Source of the DNA: Anaerolineae bacterium
GTDB lineage: Bacteria > Chloroflexota > Anaerolineae > B4-G1 > SLSP01
Assembly: GCA_026645815.1 (NCBI GenBank)
Contig: JAPKMR010000010.1
Coordinates: 1-64,000 of the forward strand
Reading direction: 5' to 3'
Length of the DNA stretch: 64,000 bases
The position numbers were made by a program, and so were the translations under genes. The notes under the pieces are model-generated. The model saw only the letters and a list, made by a program, of their open reading frames with translations, was not told the DNA's origin and ran no database searches. How positions within the stretch are numbered: position 1 is the first letter of the stretch; each line of letters starts with the position of its first letter. Shown piece by piece: positions 26,613 to 35,571 of this stretch.

Positions 26613-27293
26613 ATGCGAGCCTTACTGATCTCTCAGGATCCAGATGAAGCCGCCATCCTGTCGTTGACTCTGCAGAGGGCTGGCATGGCAGTCAGTCGCT
26701 CGACGGATCTGGAGCATGCGCTACAGAATCAGCCAGAATCGCCTGCAGATTTGATCTTACTGGCGATGCCGGCAGGCTCACCATTAGCACAAGTCCGTAT
26801 GATCCGCGCACAAACGGAAACGCCGTTGGTGCTCATCGCCGAACAGATAGAGGAAGCAGTTCACGTCTTACTACTGGAATCAGGCGCCGATTTGGTTGTA
26901 ACACGGCCCTTCGGCGCCCGTTTGTTGATCGCACAGTTGCGCGCGTTGCTTCGCCGCGCTGCGGGGCTGCCTTTCTTCACGCTGCCCACCCTCAGCATCA
27001 GCGACTTAACCCTCGATCCGGCGACGCGCACGGTCCAGATCGGGAACCAGGGACCCAAACGGCTCACGCAGCTGGAATTCCGGTTACTCTACGCGCTGAT
27101 GATCCATCGCAGTCAGGTGTTGCCGGCAGAAATCCTGGTCGAACAAGTATGGGGATATACGGGCGAGGGCGAAAGAGATTTGGTACGCGGGCTGATCAGA
27201 CGGCTACGCGCCAAAGTAGAACCAGATCCCAGCCAACCGCGCTTCATCCTCACCATTCCAGGAATTGGCTATACTTTCGACCCTCAAGACTGA
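26613..27293 (+). CDS. OmpR-type regulator with a degenerate receiver domain
   Basis: 226 aa. Residues 1-115 have the receiver fold. However, the phospho-acceptor Asp is Ala (LILLAMP, A51), the switch Thr is Ala (A77) and the conserved Lys is Arg (TRPF, R98). Residues 130-225 form a winged-helix DNA-binding domain (LTQLEFRLLYALMIHRSQVL, IPGIGYTF end). It is thus a transcription factor unlikely to be controlled by phosphorylation. It lies 45 bp after psuG. The sensor kinase 0.8 kb downstream is not an obvious partner, since the receiver looks unphosphorylatable. Confidence 0.85.
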   Translation: MRALLISQDPDEAAILSLTLQRAGMAVSRSTDLEHALQNQPESPADLILLAMPAGSPLAQVRMIRAQTETPLVLIAEQIEEAVHVLLLESGADLVVTRPFGARLLIAQLRALLRRAAGLPFFTLPTLSISDLTLDPATRTVQIGNQGPKRLTQLEFRLLYALMIHRSQVLPAEILVEQVWGYTGEGERDLVRGLIRRLRAKVEPDPSQPRFILTIPGIGYTFDPQD

Positions 27294-27313
27294 GGCCTCA
27301 AGACTGAGGGCAG
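27283..27313. repeat. Short tandem duplication across the regulator's stop codon
   Basis: CCTCAAGACTGAGG occurs twice in a row, the first copy containing the TGA stop. The rest of the 280-bp spacer (27294-27573) shows no gene; no convincing promoter was found for the LysW-like gene. Confidence 0.55.
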
Positions 27314-27573
27314 GTGTTCGGCACCCTCTCGCTCTCCGCGATGTGGGTCGGCCTCAGCCCTGTACCGCACGGGGGTCAATGGTAACGAAAGTCACACAGA
27401 GAGCGCGTTTTGCCACAGATATTGCATGGTTTTAACACAAGTTTTACACAGGTCTCCTCTATGATGCAAGCGAGACTTGAATGCCCGGAATTTGCAGAAA
27501 TTGGCCTGGCAGGAAAGCTGCAATTGCGGGATGCCGCACCATACAGGGAATTCGAAGGTTTAGGAGGTTGAAT

Positions 27574-27792
27574 ATGGCTTCGGCAGTATGCCCGTCCTGC
27601 GGAGAGACGATCAAAGTCACAGGGCAGGTTAAGATTGGGCGCTATATCACATGTCCCATTTGCGACGAGATGCTTGAGATTATTGATGTGAATCCCATCG
27701 AGCTGGATTGGGCTTTTTATGACGATGAGGATGATGAAGACGATCTGGATTACGATGATCGGGATGACGATGATGATGACTGGGACCATTAG
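27574..27792 (+). CDS. LysW-like zinc-ribbon protein with poly-acidic tail
   Basis: 72 aa; ATG 27574 follows AGGAGG by six bases. Residues 1-48 match the LysW amino-group-carrier fold: Cys pairs C6/C9 and C27/C30 forming a zinc ribbon, then DVNPIELDW. True LysW ends in EDWGE, whose terminal Glu carries the lysine or arginine precursor. Here residues 50-72 are 18/23 Asp or Glu and end WDH, so the carrier Glu is missing. No lysX/argX, lysZ or lysY lies nearby. It is probably a LysW-derived small protein with another role. Confidence 0.7.
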   Translation: MASAVCPSCGETIKVTGQVKIGRYITCPICDEMLEIIDVNPIELDWAFYDDEDDEDDLDYDDRDDDDDDWDH

Positions 27793-27843
27793 AATGGTCC
27801 GCTCTGTCTGATATAGATCGAGAACATCTGAGTCAGAATTCAC

Positions 27844-27876
27844 AAACGGTCCGTTGTAGCTACAACGGACCGTTTT
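27844..27876 (+). terminator. Intrinsic terminator after the LysW-like gene
   Basis: A 16-bp perfect palindrome (27844-27859 with 27860-27875) is followed by TTGTTA. The remaining spacer to 28085 holds nothing recognisable. Confidence 0.8.
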
Positions 27877-28085
27877 GTTAGCTCGAGACAGCGCGCCGGA
27901 AGCGGCGTTCCAGAAGCGGAGCGAAAGTGGCGCCGCAACCGGCATTCGGCGAGCACGTTGAGGCTATGCAACCGATTTTCGTTCTATACTCACCCTGCTT
28001 GTGCTTCTGGTCGGGTCGGTGTATCATTGTGGCGAGATGAACGCTTCAATGAGACAGAAGAATCCCCGGGATAGGGATAAGAACT

Positions 28086-31000
28086 ATGGGGTTTGAGTAC
28101 TCCTGGTGGGTGACGCCATCACGCTTTGCGCTGATTTTTCCGCAAACGCTGCCGGGTATGGCGCTATTTGGCCTTTACACGCTTGTTTCGCTGTGGCTGC
28201 TCTACCGGCGCCGTGCTGATTTTCGCGCTCTGAGGTCCTCCCAGGTTGGATTATTCATAGCAGGGTTGCTGAGTATTGGGTTGAGCTCCGGTATCACCAT
28301 GCTAGCAACATCCCCGAAAAACATCATCCAGGCAGTCCCTATCACGCAGCTCACTTATCCCCCAACTATCTCTTTCATCGCTCTGGGCATACTTAGCGCC
28401 ATTGCTATCTGGTTTGGGTCCGGTCCCGGACTTGTCGCAGGATTGGTCTTGGGAGTAGCACAGGCGCGGTTCTCCCTGCCCTCCGCCAACGATATCTTTG
28501 CGTATGGGGCATGGGGGCTGTGCACAGGCTTGTTGGTACACCAACCCTATGTAGGCACGTTCTTCAAGCTCATCCGCACACCGCTGGTTGCAATCGGCAC
28601 CGGTGCATTTGCGCTTGTTACGTTTTTGGGCTTAAATCGGCTGGCTGAAACCATTCCTCCGTTCGGTGTGAGCGCCTTTGAACAAATGTTAGGGCCTTTC
28701 AATCTGGGATGGCGGCTCTGGTTGGTCTGTGGAATTGGCTTTGGCATCTTATTCACCTTGATATGGGGACTTGCACCGCACTTGCGCCCCCATACACACG
28801 CCGACGTTATCCCTTTGACGCGACGCAGCCTGCGCGCCCGTTTTATAGTAGCCCTCATTCCACTGATTATCTGCAGTTTCGTTCTGTCAGTATTGATGGT
28901 GACCAATAGCGCTATGCAGCTGGCTCTGGATCAAGCTATGAACGAACTTGATCGCAGCGCCACCATTGCCGGTGAAGGCATGGAACACTTTGGAGTTTCC
29001 GGTGATAATCTGCTGGAGAAATTCTCCACCGACCCGACCTTGCTGGACCCAGAATTGCGGCAGACCACGCTAGAAATCGACCGACAGTTGGTCCCGTTCT
29101 TTCGAGAGCTGCTGTTAACCGACGTCACGGGGCAGGTCATCGCCGTCGCGCCACAGGATACTGCGGATCCCAACCTTAGCCCTGAAGAAGTGTTGTTGGT
29201 CAACAAAGCCTTAGAGTTCGAAATGTCCGGCGAGGTACAGCTAATCAAACTTCCATCCGGTGCGGTTCGGATGGCCTTCATTCGCCCATTGCTGGATGAG
29301 GAAAACGAGCAAGCCACGGGTGTGCTTCTGGGGCGCGTGCAACCGGAGATCAATCCAGAAATTCAGCGTGTTTTGACGGCATTGCAGGCTGCCCATGGCG
29401 TTGGCGAAGGATTCATCGTGGATGATCGAGATCTCATCGTGCTACACCCCGAACCGGATGTCGTCGGGCGCCCGTGGCGGATGAATCCCAACGCGATGAC
29501 GTGGGAAGTAGGATCCGGACTGGCATACCGCGATTTATCCTCCGCGAATAATGAATCCACACTGTTCTACATACGACACATTGCGGGTACGCCCTTCACG
29601 GTAGTCATACAATTGCCTTATTCTGTAGTCTTCGAGATGTCCAGATCCATCTTCAGCCCCCTACTGCTGTCGCAATTGCCCTTTGGACTGATCCTACTAT
29701 CCATTGTGCCCTTCCTTGTCGCGCGGATTACACGGCCCTTGCACATGCTCGCAACTGCTACAGAGCAGATTGCCGAAGGCAATCTAGAGATCCCAGTTCA
29801 TATCTCCGGAGATAATGAAGTTGCGCAACTCGGTTCAGCCTTCGAGCAAATGCGATTGCGCCTCAAAGATCGCCTCAACGACCTATCGCTGCTGCTGAAT
29901 ATTTCCCAATCTGTCTCAGCTACTCTCACTCTGAACGAAGGCGTACCCTTGATTCTCGAGGGTCTTCTGGAAGAGACTGGCGCTACTGTAGCACGTTTCA
30001 TTCTGTTAGAAAACGAGGAACGAGCAGACGTTTTCAGCTCCGGACTGAGCGATCCGGCATTTCAGGGATTGGATCGAGCGCTGGTATCCATCGTCTCCCG
30101 CCGTCGCGATCCTTTCATTGAACAGGATTTGCGGGGCAACACGACACCGGGTAACATGGTTCCGGGCACCGCTACCCCAGACATCGTGCGCAGCCCATTA
30201 CGCAGCATTGCAGCTTTCCCGGTGCGACTTCAGAACCGCGTGGTCGCAATCCTGTGGGTCGGCGCCTTGAAAACCCAAGCCTTTGATGAGGCAAGAGTGC
30301 ACTTCCTGAACACGCTGGCAAGCCAAGCAGCGGTGCTGGTGGAAAACATTCGGCTCTTTGAGGCAACGGAAGATGGGCGGCAACGGCTTGCCGCCATCCT
30401 CGCAAGCACTACCGATGCCATTTTGGTTATTGACCATGACCGGCGGTTGCTGCTCATCAACCCAGCAGCGCAGATGCTACTGAATCTCAATGAGATGGCT
30501 TATGGACGTCCTATCAGCTCGCTCGATCTGCCCGAGCCAATTCTCGAGGCGGTGACGGTCCTGGGAGAGGATACGACGCACACGCCGCCGACGGTTGAAT
30601 TCTCGCTGCCGGACAAGCGAACGTTCAACACGAACATCGCCCCGATCAAAGGGCTGGCGACGGCTAAAACGCGACCGGGCACAGAGACACAGGTTGCCGG
30701 GTGGGTAGCAGTGATGCGCGATGTTACCCACTTCAAAGAGCTCGACGAAATGAAAACCGATTTCGTATCCACGGTATCGCATGACCTGCGCGCGCCACTC
30801 ACGTTCATGCGCGGTTACGTTACCATGCTCAATATGGTTGGCGAATTGAACGACAAGCAGCAGGAATACCAGGAGCGCATACTGGAAGGCATTGAACAGA
30901 TGAGCGCGCTGATTGACGATCTCCTCAACCTGCGGCGCATTGAGGCGGGCCTTGGCATCCGCCAGGAGCCATGCCGTCTGGGCCTGGTCTTGCTGGAGGC

Positions 31001-31553
31001 TGTAGACCTGATGCGTGCCCGTGCAGCGTCCAAGGGCGTGACCCTACGCCTGGAACCTGCACGACCCATTCCCACAGAGGCCTTGGCAGACAAAAGCCAA
31101 CATCAATCCAAAGAAGCGATGCAACGCAACGCCGAGAGAGGGGCGAATGCGGCCCTGGCACAACGGGCTTCTGCAACGGTCATCGGCGACCGCACCTTAT
31201 TGCGACAAGCCATCGGGAATCTGGTAGATAATGCTATCAAATATACGCCCGCCGGGGGATTGGTAAGCGTCGGTATGGATTTGAGCGAAAATGTAGCCGT
31301 AGTGCGCATTAGCGATACCGGGATTGGCATTACGCCAGAGAATCAAGTGCGGCTCTTCGAGAAATTCTACCGTATCAAGCGCCGTGAAACCACTGACATC
31401 GCCGGCACCGGTTTGGGATTGGCGTTGGTCAAATCCATTGTCGAGCGCCATCAAGGGCGCGTTTGGATGGAGAGTGAATTGAATAAGGGTTCGACGTTTT
31501 ATATTGCTTTGCCGCTGCAGACAACCGCAAGCGGCGAGGAACACATTGCATAA
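28086..31553 (+). CDS. Large membrane sensor histidine kinase (HAMP-GAF-PAS-HisKA-HATPase)
   Basis: 1155 aa. About seven membrane helices (residues 5-245) are followed by another helix near 262-285, an extracytoplasmic Cache-like region (about 290-510) and a helix near 525. HAMP (about 550-605), GAF (about 620-760) and PAS (about 770-890) follow. The dimerisation domain has the phospho-acceptor H899 (VSHDLRAPLTF), and the ATPase domain has N-box NLVDNAIKYTPAGG, DTGIGI and GTGLGLALVKSI. All catalytic motifs are intact. About 35 Gln/Ala/Lys-rich residues interrupt the start of the ATPase domain (about 1000-1035). No cognate regulator is adjacent downstream. Confidence 0.9.
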   Translation: MGFEYSWWVTPSRFALIFPQTLPGMALFGLYTLVSLWLLYRRRADFRALRSSQVGLFIAGLLSIGLSSGITMLATSPKNIIQAVPITQLTYPPTISFIALGILSAIAIWFGSGPGLVAGLVLGVAQARFSLPSANDIFAYGAWGLCTGLLVHQPYVGTFFKLIRTPLVAIGTGAFALVTFLGLNRLAETIPPFGVSAFEQMLGPFNLGWRLWLVCGIGFGILFTLIWGLAPHLRPHTHADVIPLTRRSLRARFIVALIPLIICSFVLSVLMVTNSAMQLALDQAMNELDRSATIAGEGMEHFGVSGDNLLEKFSTDPTLLDPELRQTTLEIDRQLVPFFRELLLTDVTGQVIAVAPQDTADPNLSPEEVLLVNKALEFEMSGEVQLIKLPSGAVRMAFIRPLLDEENEQATGVLLGRVQPEINPEIQRVLTALQAAHGVGEGFIVDDRDLIVLHPEPDVVGRPWRMNPNAMTWEVGSGLAYRDLSSANNESTLFYIRHIAGTPFTVVIQLPYSVVFEMSRSIFSPLLLSQLPFGLILLSIVPFLVARITRPLHMLATATEQIAEGNLEIPVHISGDNEVAQLGSAFEQMRLRLKDRLNDLSLLLNISQSVSATLTLNEGVPLILEGLLEETGATVARFILLENEERADVFSSGLSDPAFQGLDRALVSIVSRRRDPFIEQDLRGNTTPGNMVPGTATPDIVRSPLRSIAAFPVRLQNRVVAILWVGALKTQAFDEARVHFLNTLASQAAVLVENIRLFEATEDGRQRLAAILASTTDAILVIDHDRRLLLINPAAQMLLNLNEMAYGRPISSLDLPEPILEAVTVLGEDTTHTPPTVEFSLPDKRTFNTNIAPIKGLATAKTRPGTETQVAGWVAVMRDVTHFKELDEMKTDFVSTVSHDLRAPLTFMRGYVTMLNMVGELNDKQQEYQERILEGIEQMSALIDDLLNLRRIEAGLGIRQEPCRLGLVLLEAVDLMRARAASKGVTLRLEPARPIPTEALADKSQHQSKEAMQRNAERGANAALAQRASATVIGDRTLLRQAIGNLVDNAIKYTPAGGLVSVGMDLSENVAVVRISDTGIGITPENQVRLFEKFYRIKRRETTDIAGTGLGLALVKSIVERHQGRVWMESELNKGSTFYIALPLQTTASGEEHIA

Positions 31554-31585
31554 ACCCACTATTGTGGTGAAAGGGCGAAAAATCT

Positions 31586-32857
31586 ATGACCCCCCATATT
31601 TCCCTAGACGATGCCGCGATTCGGGAGCTGGAAGCACGCTTTCTGCGATACGTGCAGATTGATACTCAGAGCAACGAAACCTCAAACAGCGTTCCAAGCA
31701 CCCCAGGGCAGCGCGTCCTTCTGGATATTCTGGTTGAAGAGCTTCGCGCCTTAGGAGCCTCCGAGGTAACTCTCAGCGATTATAGCTGTGTCTTCGCGAC
31801 TCTCCCCGCCACCGTTACCAAGACCGTGCCCACAATTGCGTTTCTCGCGCATGTAGATACGGCCCCAGATTTCAGTGGGAACGATGTCAAAGCCCTCGTC
31901 CACAGAGCTTATGATGGACAGCCGATTATCTTGCCCGACGCACCAACCCGTGTGTTACATCCAGAAGAAAACCCGAACCTCGCAGCGAAAATTGGAGAAG
32001 ATATCATCACCGCGAGCGGCTTGACCTTGCTTGGAGCGGATGATAAAGCCGGCATCGCCATCATCATGACGATGGCAGACTATCTCCTGCAGCACCCCGA
32101 ACTGCCCCATGGGCCGATTCGCATCTGCTTTACGCCGGATGAAGAAATCGGCCGCGGGGTAGAGCACCTTACGCCAGAGGACCTGCGTGCGGATGTGGCC
32201 TACACCCTTGATGGCGGTGAGGTTGGTGAAATCACCTATGAGACCTTCTCAGCAGATAAAGCCGTAGTGACCATCACGGGAGTAGCTGTGCATCCAGGCA
32301 GCGCCAAGGGGAAGCTGGTCAATGCGCTGCGTTTAGCAGGCAAGTTTCTCGCTGCGCTGCCGCCCGAACTCAGCCCCGAAATGACCGCCGAACGCGAAGG
32401 TTATATTCACCCCTATCGCATACAAGGGAGCGCCGCCGAGGCGACACTGGGATTTACCCTGCGAGATTTCGAACTGGAGGGGTTACAGTCTCACGGGGAG
32501 CGGCTTCGGACTATCGCTCAAGCATTGGAGGCAGAAGAACCGCGTGCGCGAATCACATGCACAATCACGCCGCAGTACCGGAATATGCGTTATGGTTTGG
32601 AGAAAGATATGCGCCCGGTGGAGCTGGCATTGGCAGCGCTGCGTCCCCTGGGAATCTCACCCCTTACCCGCCCCGTGCGTGGCGGCACAGACGGCTCAGG
32701 GCTGACCGCGAAAGGGGTGCCAACCCCCAATCTCTTCACCGGTATGGAGAACAGTCACGGACCTTTGGAATGGATCAGCGTGCAAGATATGGCAAAGGCC
32801 GTACAGATATGTCTGAATCTGGCACAACTCTGGGCAGCGCCACCCACGACGCCATAA
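31586..32857 (+). CDS. pepT: Peptidase T (tripeptide aminopeptidase)
   Basis: 423 aa. M20B motifs are FLAHVDTAPDFSG, LLGADDKAGIAIIM, CFTPDEEIGRG and TLDGGEVGE, with a terminal GGTDGSGLTAKGVPTPNL segment. This is the zinc enzyme that removes N-terminal residues from tripeptides in the cytoplasm. It starts 32 bp after the kinase gene, so the two are probably cotranscribed. A family A element is inserted right at its stop codon; TAA lies in the ATAAT target duplication. Confidence 0.93.
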   Translation: MTPHISLDDAAIRELEARFLRYVQIDTQSNETSNSVPSTPGQRVLLDILVEELRALGASEVTLSDYSCVFATLPATVTKTVPTIAFLAHVDTAPDFSGNDVKALVHRAYDGQPIILPDAPTRVLHPEENPNLAAKIGEDIITASGLTLLGADDKAGIAIIMTMADYLLQHPELPHGPIRICFTPDEEIGRGVEHLTPEDLRADVAYTLDGGEVGEITYETFSADKAVVTITGVAVHPGSAKGKLVNALRLAGKFLAALPPELSPEMTAEREGYIHPYRIQGSAAEATLGFTLRDFELEGLQSHGERLRTIAQALEAEEPRARITCTITPQYRNMRYGLEKDMRPVELALAALRPLGISPLTRPVRGGTDGSGLTAKGVPTPNLFTGMENSHGPLEWISVQDMAKAVQICLNLAQLWAAPPTTP

Positions 32858-32858
32858 T

Positions 32859-33049
32859 GGGCATTCGTAGCAGTTCAGCGGGCTTCTGCGTACCCTGTGA
32901 GGCTCGCTGTGCGAGTTGGTCGCTGCATCAACGGGTTGCTCTGCGCAACCTTGGTACGAATGCCTTGCTTGCGCTTCAAGGGCAGTATGCAGGGCATAGG
33001 CGCTGAATACAGCGTGCGGTTTCGGTCAGCGACCTGCTACGAAAATCCC
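32859..33049. mobile_element. MITE-like element, family A copy 2, with target duplication
   Basis: 191 bp with inverted ends GGGCATTCGTAGCAG and CTGCTACGAAAATCCC, flanked on both sides by ATAAT (32854-32858 and 33050-33054). Internal sequence matches 108-278 over most of its length. Non-coding. Confidence 0.8.
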
Positions 33050-33073
33050 ATAATCGCCAGGCAAGCCTCAAAC

Positions 33074-33105
33074 AACATCGCGACACCATATGATGTCGCG
33101 ATGTT
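33074..33105. terminator. Bidirectional terminator between pepT and the MA-type protease
   Basis: A 12-bp perfect stem (33074-33085 with 33094-33105) lies between convergent genes, with TTCTATT on the plus side. Confidence 0.7.
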
Positions 33106-33120
33106 CTATTGATGCCGCAA

Positions 33121-34386
33121 TCAGACGGAAGGCTTCGATTTGGAAGCGCGGCGCCCTAATCCAGCCAGAGCGCCGGGGAGAATCAAGATTCCCACCAGCA
33201 TCAACCAGGGAGCCAAATCACGCAGGATGAGAGAGACGGCAGCCCAAAGTTGTTGCCCCCCTCCGGTAATACGCCCACCCTGTTCAAGCCAGGTGCGCCA
33301 TTGTCGCTCAAATACCGGCAGGTCAACCCCCAGGGCGTGCTTGATGCCCGCAGAGCACTCACGCCCATCCGCGTAAGATTTCAATAACTCGCGCACCCCC
33401 GACCACCCGTATGCTTCATGCAGATAGTTCACGGCACTGTAACTCTCAGCGTATGCCAGTTGCAGTTTTTCGGAATCAAGAGCGTAGAACGGCATACACA
33501 GGTCTGCCAGTGGAAGCAAGCGATCTTCCTGTTGTGCCTGCTCGAGTAGCGTGACACGCAGCGCTTGTGCGCGTTGTTCGAAAGCCATTGCCAAGCCCTC
33601 CACCAACCAGGTGGGCAAGGCGGTGTAGCTAAAATCGCCCAAATCTCGGTAAAGGATTTGGTGGGTGAGTTCGTGAGGAATATCCACTTGCAACTGCGTA
33701 GCCACTCCATCTGTAGGGGGTACAGCCAACAATATCACACCCACCTCGGGTAAGGCCATCCCCGCGACCCATTGATTACCGGTAAGCCGCAGTGCAGCTT
33801 GAAGGTCAGCGGTTGAAGGATAGATATAAAATGCCACTTCACCAGGATCTATGGTATCCAATTGAGACGTAATCCTGGCGGTTGCTTCGCGAGCTACATC
33901 CAAAGCCGATACCAGCTGCTCGGGAGAGCCTGCGACCCAACGAATCGTAAAAGCGCCTTCGCGCAACTCCTGCCAGGCAAAGCGATTATCCTCGTACAGA
34001 AAGGTCCTCGACCCGATCTGGTGAGTGACACCGGCAGCATCAATGAAAGTCCACCCATAGGTCAATTTTGCGAAAGGGGGAAAGGGATTGAGACGCAAAT
34101 CGCGTTCGTAAACCGCCAGACCCTCATTGATAACCGGCACATAAGTATCCGTAGCAGGTAGTGAAGGACGGGGAATACGAATGAAGAACTGCAGGTCAGA
34201 AAAATCCTCTCCGGCAGGCAGAGTCAACGTAAAACGTGCAGTCTGCCCATAAGTGTATTCATGATCAAGCCCTTCATCCTCTTGCGCGAGCGATGACACA
34301 GACAAGCACAGCACCCCCAAAAAACCCACGCTCAGCGCCAGGGCTATACGCAGGAATCGAAAACGGGGAGGTGTGCGATCAATCAT
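33121..34386 (-). CDS. Secreted, membrane-anchored MA-type metalloprotease
   Basis: About 421 aa from ATG 34386, preceded by GAGGTTG; a longer low-complexity Met/Thr-rich extension upstream is a frame shadow of the acidic tail of the neighbouring gene. It has a signal peptide, a beta-rich region, then gluzincin motif H238-E-x2-H242 (HELTHQIL) with a downstream AYAESYSAVNYL helix that should supply the third ligand. A membrane helix near the C-terminus precedes a basic tail. It should be a cell-surface zinc protease of unknown target. Its first codons overlap the end of the HEAT-repeat gene by 8 bp. Confidence 0.75.
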   Translation of the reverse strand: MIDRTPPRFRFLRIALALSVGFLGVLCLSVSSLAQEDEGLDHEYTYGQTARFTLTLPAGEDFSDLQFFIRIPRPSLPATDTYVPVINEGLAVYERDLRLNPFPPFAKLTYGWTFIDAAGVTHQIGSRTFLYEDNRFAWQELREGAFTIRWVAGSPEQLVSALDVAREATARITSQLDTIDPGEVAFYIYPSTADLQAALRLTGNQWVAGMALPEVGVILLAVPPTDGVATQLQVDIPHELTHQILYRDLGDFSYTALPTWLVEGLAMAFEQRAQALRVTLLEQAQQEDRLLPLADLCMPFYALDSEKLQLAYAESYSAVNYLHEAYGWSGVRELLKSYADGRECSAGIKHALGVDLPVFERQWRTWLEQGGRITGGGQQLWAAVSLILRDLAPWLMLVGILILPGALAGLGRRASKSKPSV

Positions 34387-35551
34387 CGGCAACCTCATCA
34401 CCGTCATACTCGTCGTCGAAATCATCATCGTCCTCAAAGTCATCATCGGCGTCATCTTCGAGGTCGTCATCATCGTCTAAATCATCTTCGTCATCGAAGT
34501 CGTCGTCATCAAGAAGATCAGAGACGGTAGCTTTGCTTCGCGTTCGCCCCTTGTGTTGGGACCTGGCCAAATCCCAGGACACGTCGCTTTCGGAGACGAA
34601 ATCCTCCGGAGGTCCAAAAAAGGTATCGAGGTTACCGTGCAAGAATTCCAACTCTTGCAGTGCGTCATTTGCCGCTGCACGCAGCGCGGCGCTATCCGAT
34701 TCGAGATAACGCTCGAGAGTCAGGCGCGCCATATCACCGCCGATCTGTCCTAGCGCCCACAGCGCCGCCTCCTGAACTTCGAGGTCCACATCCTCAACCA
34801 GTTCCACAAGATCAGGCACCGCATCGCGCACCAGAAGCTCACCACATGCACGCGCCGCCTCATAACGCATTGCCGGACTGGGGTGATGCAATTGCCGCGC
34901 TACAGTGTCCTTCCAACGGGCGTTGGCGCTGCGTCCCATAGCAAAGACCGCACTGATCTGCATGGCTTCCTCGGGATGGGTATGCGCTGCCTGGATCAAT
35001 GCCGGCAGCTCTGCCACACTGGCGTAAGCCAGCGATTCCAGCGCACGTCGCCGCACCTCCAGCGTCTCGTCTGGATTGCGATGGATGAGGGACAGGACCT
35101 GACAGAGCTGGTCAAAGGATTGAGGACGAATTTTCCGAAGCTCTCCCAACAGCACAAAATGCGCCAGGCATTGTATGATCGCAACACGAACTTCGGGGAC
35201 AGTCTCATCGAGCAATAACCGCAGCAGCTCGGGAATCAGGCGCACATCGTCATCCTCCCATAGCCCCGCAGCAGCAGCGGCGCGCACTTCAGGGTCCCCA
35301 TCATGCAACGCCTGGCGAAAAATGGCGTTGAAGTCCATCTCGAAATCTTCTTCAGCCAGTAATGTCAAAGTCTTTAGCAGCTGACGCCGCTCTGATGCTT
35401 GAATGCCGGACCAGGCCCGCTCAAAGCGCAAAAACTCTTCAGCATCCAATCCAGACAGACTCGGCAAGTCTGCAGCGGGCGGCACAACCCGCTCCTGTTC
35501 CAGCACCTGCCAAAGAGCTTCCTTGTTCTTCGCGCTTTTTTGAGTATTCAT
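34379..35551 (-). CDS. HEAT-repeat protein with Asp/Glu-rich C-terminus
   Basis: About 390 aa from ATG 35551 (AAGGTGA five bases before). Residues 60-320 are built of about seven HEAT-like helical repeats (e.g. GDPEVRAAAAAGLWE, PSPAMRYEAARACGEL, DLEVQEAALWALGQIGG), a protein-binding scaffold. The last 45 residues are almost all Asp and Glu. No signal or membrane segment is present, so it is cytoplasmic. It is tightly coupled to the upstream site-2 protease and downstream surface protease genes, suggesting a shared process, but function is unknown. Confidence 0.8.
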   Translation of the reverse strand: MNTQKSAKNKEALWQVLEQERVVPPAADLPSLSGLDAEEFLRFERAWSGIQASERRQLLKTLTLLAEEDFEMDFNAIFRQALHDGDPEVRAAAAAGLWEDDDVRLIPELLRLLLDETVPEVRVAIIQCLAHFVLLGELRKIRPQSFDQLCQVLSLIHRNPDETLEVRRRALESLAYASVAELPALIQAAHTHPEEAMQISAVFAMGRSANARWKDTVARQLHHPSPAMRYEAARACGELLVRDAVPDLVELVEDVDLEVQEAALWALGQIGGDMARLTLERYLESDSAALRAAANDALQELEFLHGNLDTFFGPPEDFVSESDVSWDLARSQHKGRTRSKATVSDLLDDDDFDDEDDLDDDDDLEDDADDDFEDDDDFDDEYDGDEVADD

Positions 35552-35571
35552 CACGTCACCTTTCACCACGC

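Noticed and set aside
34387-34473. Met/Thr/Ser-rich N-terminal extension of the MA-type protease
   Set aside because: It is the other frame of the GAT/GAA-rich codons for the acidic tail of the HEAT-repeat gene.
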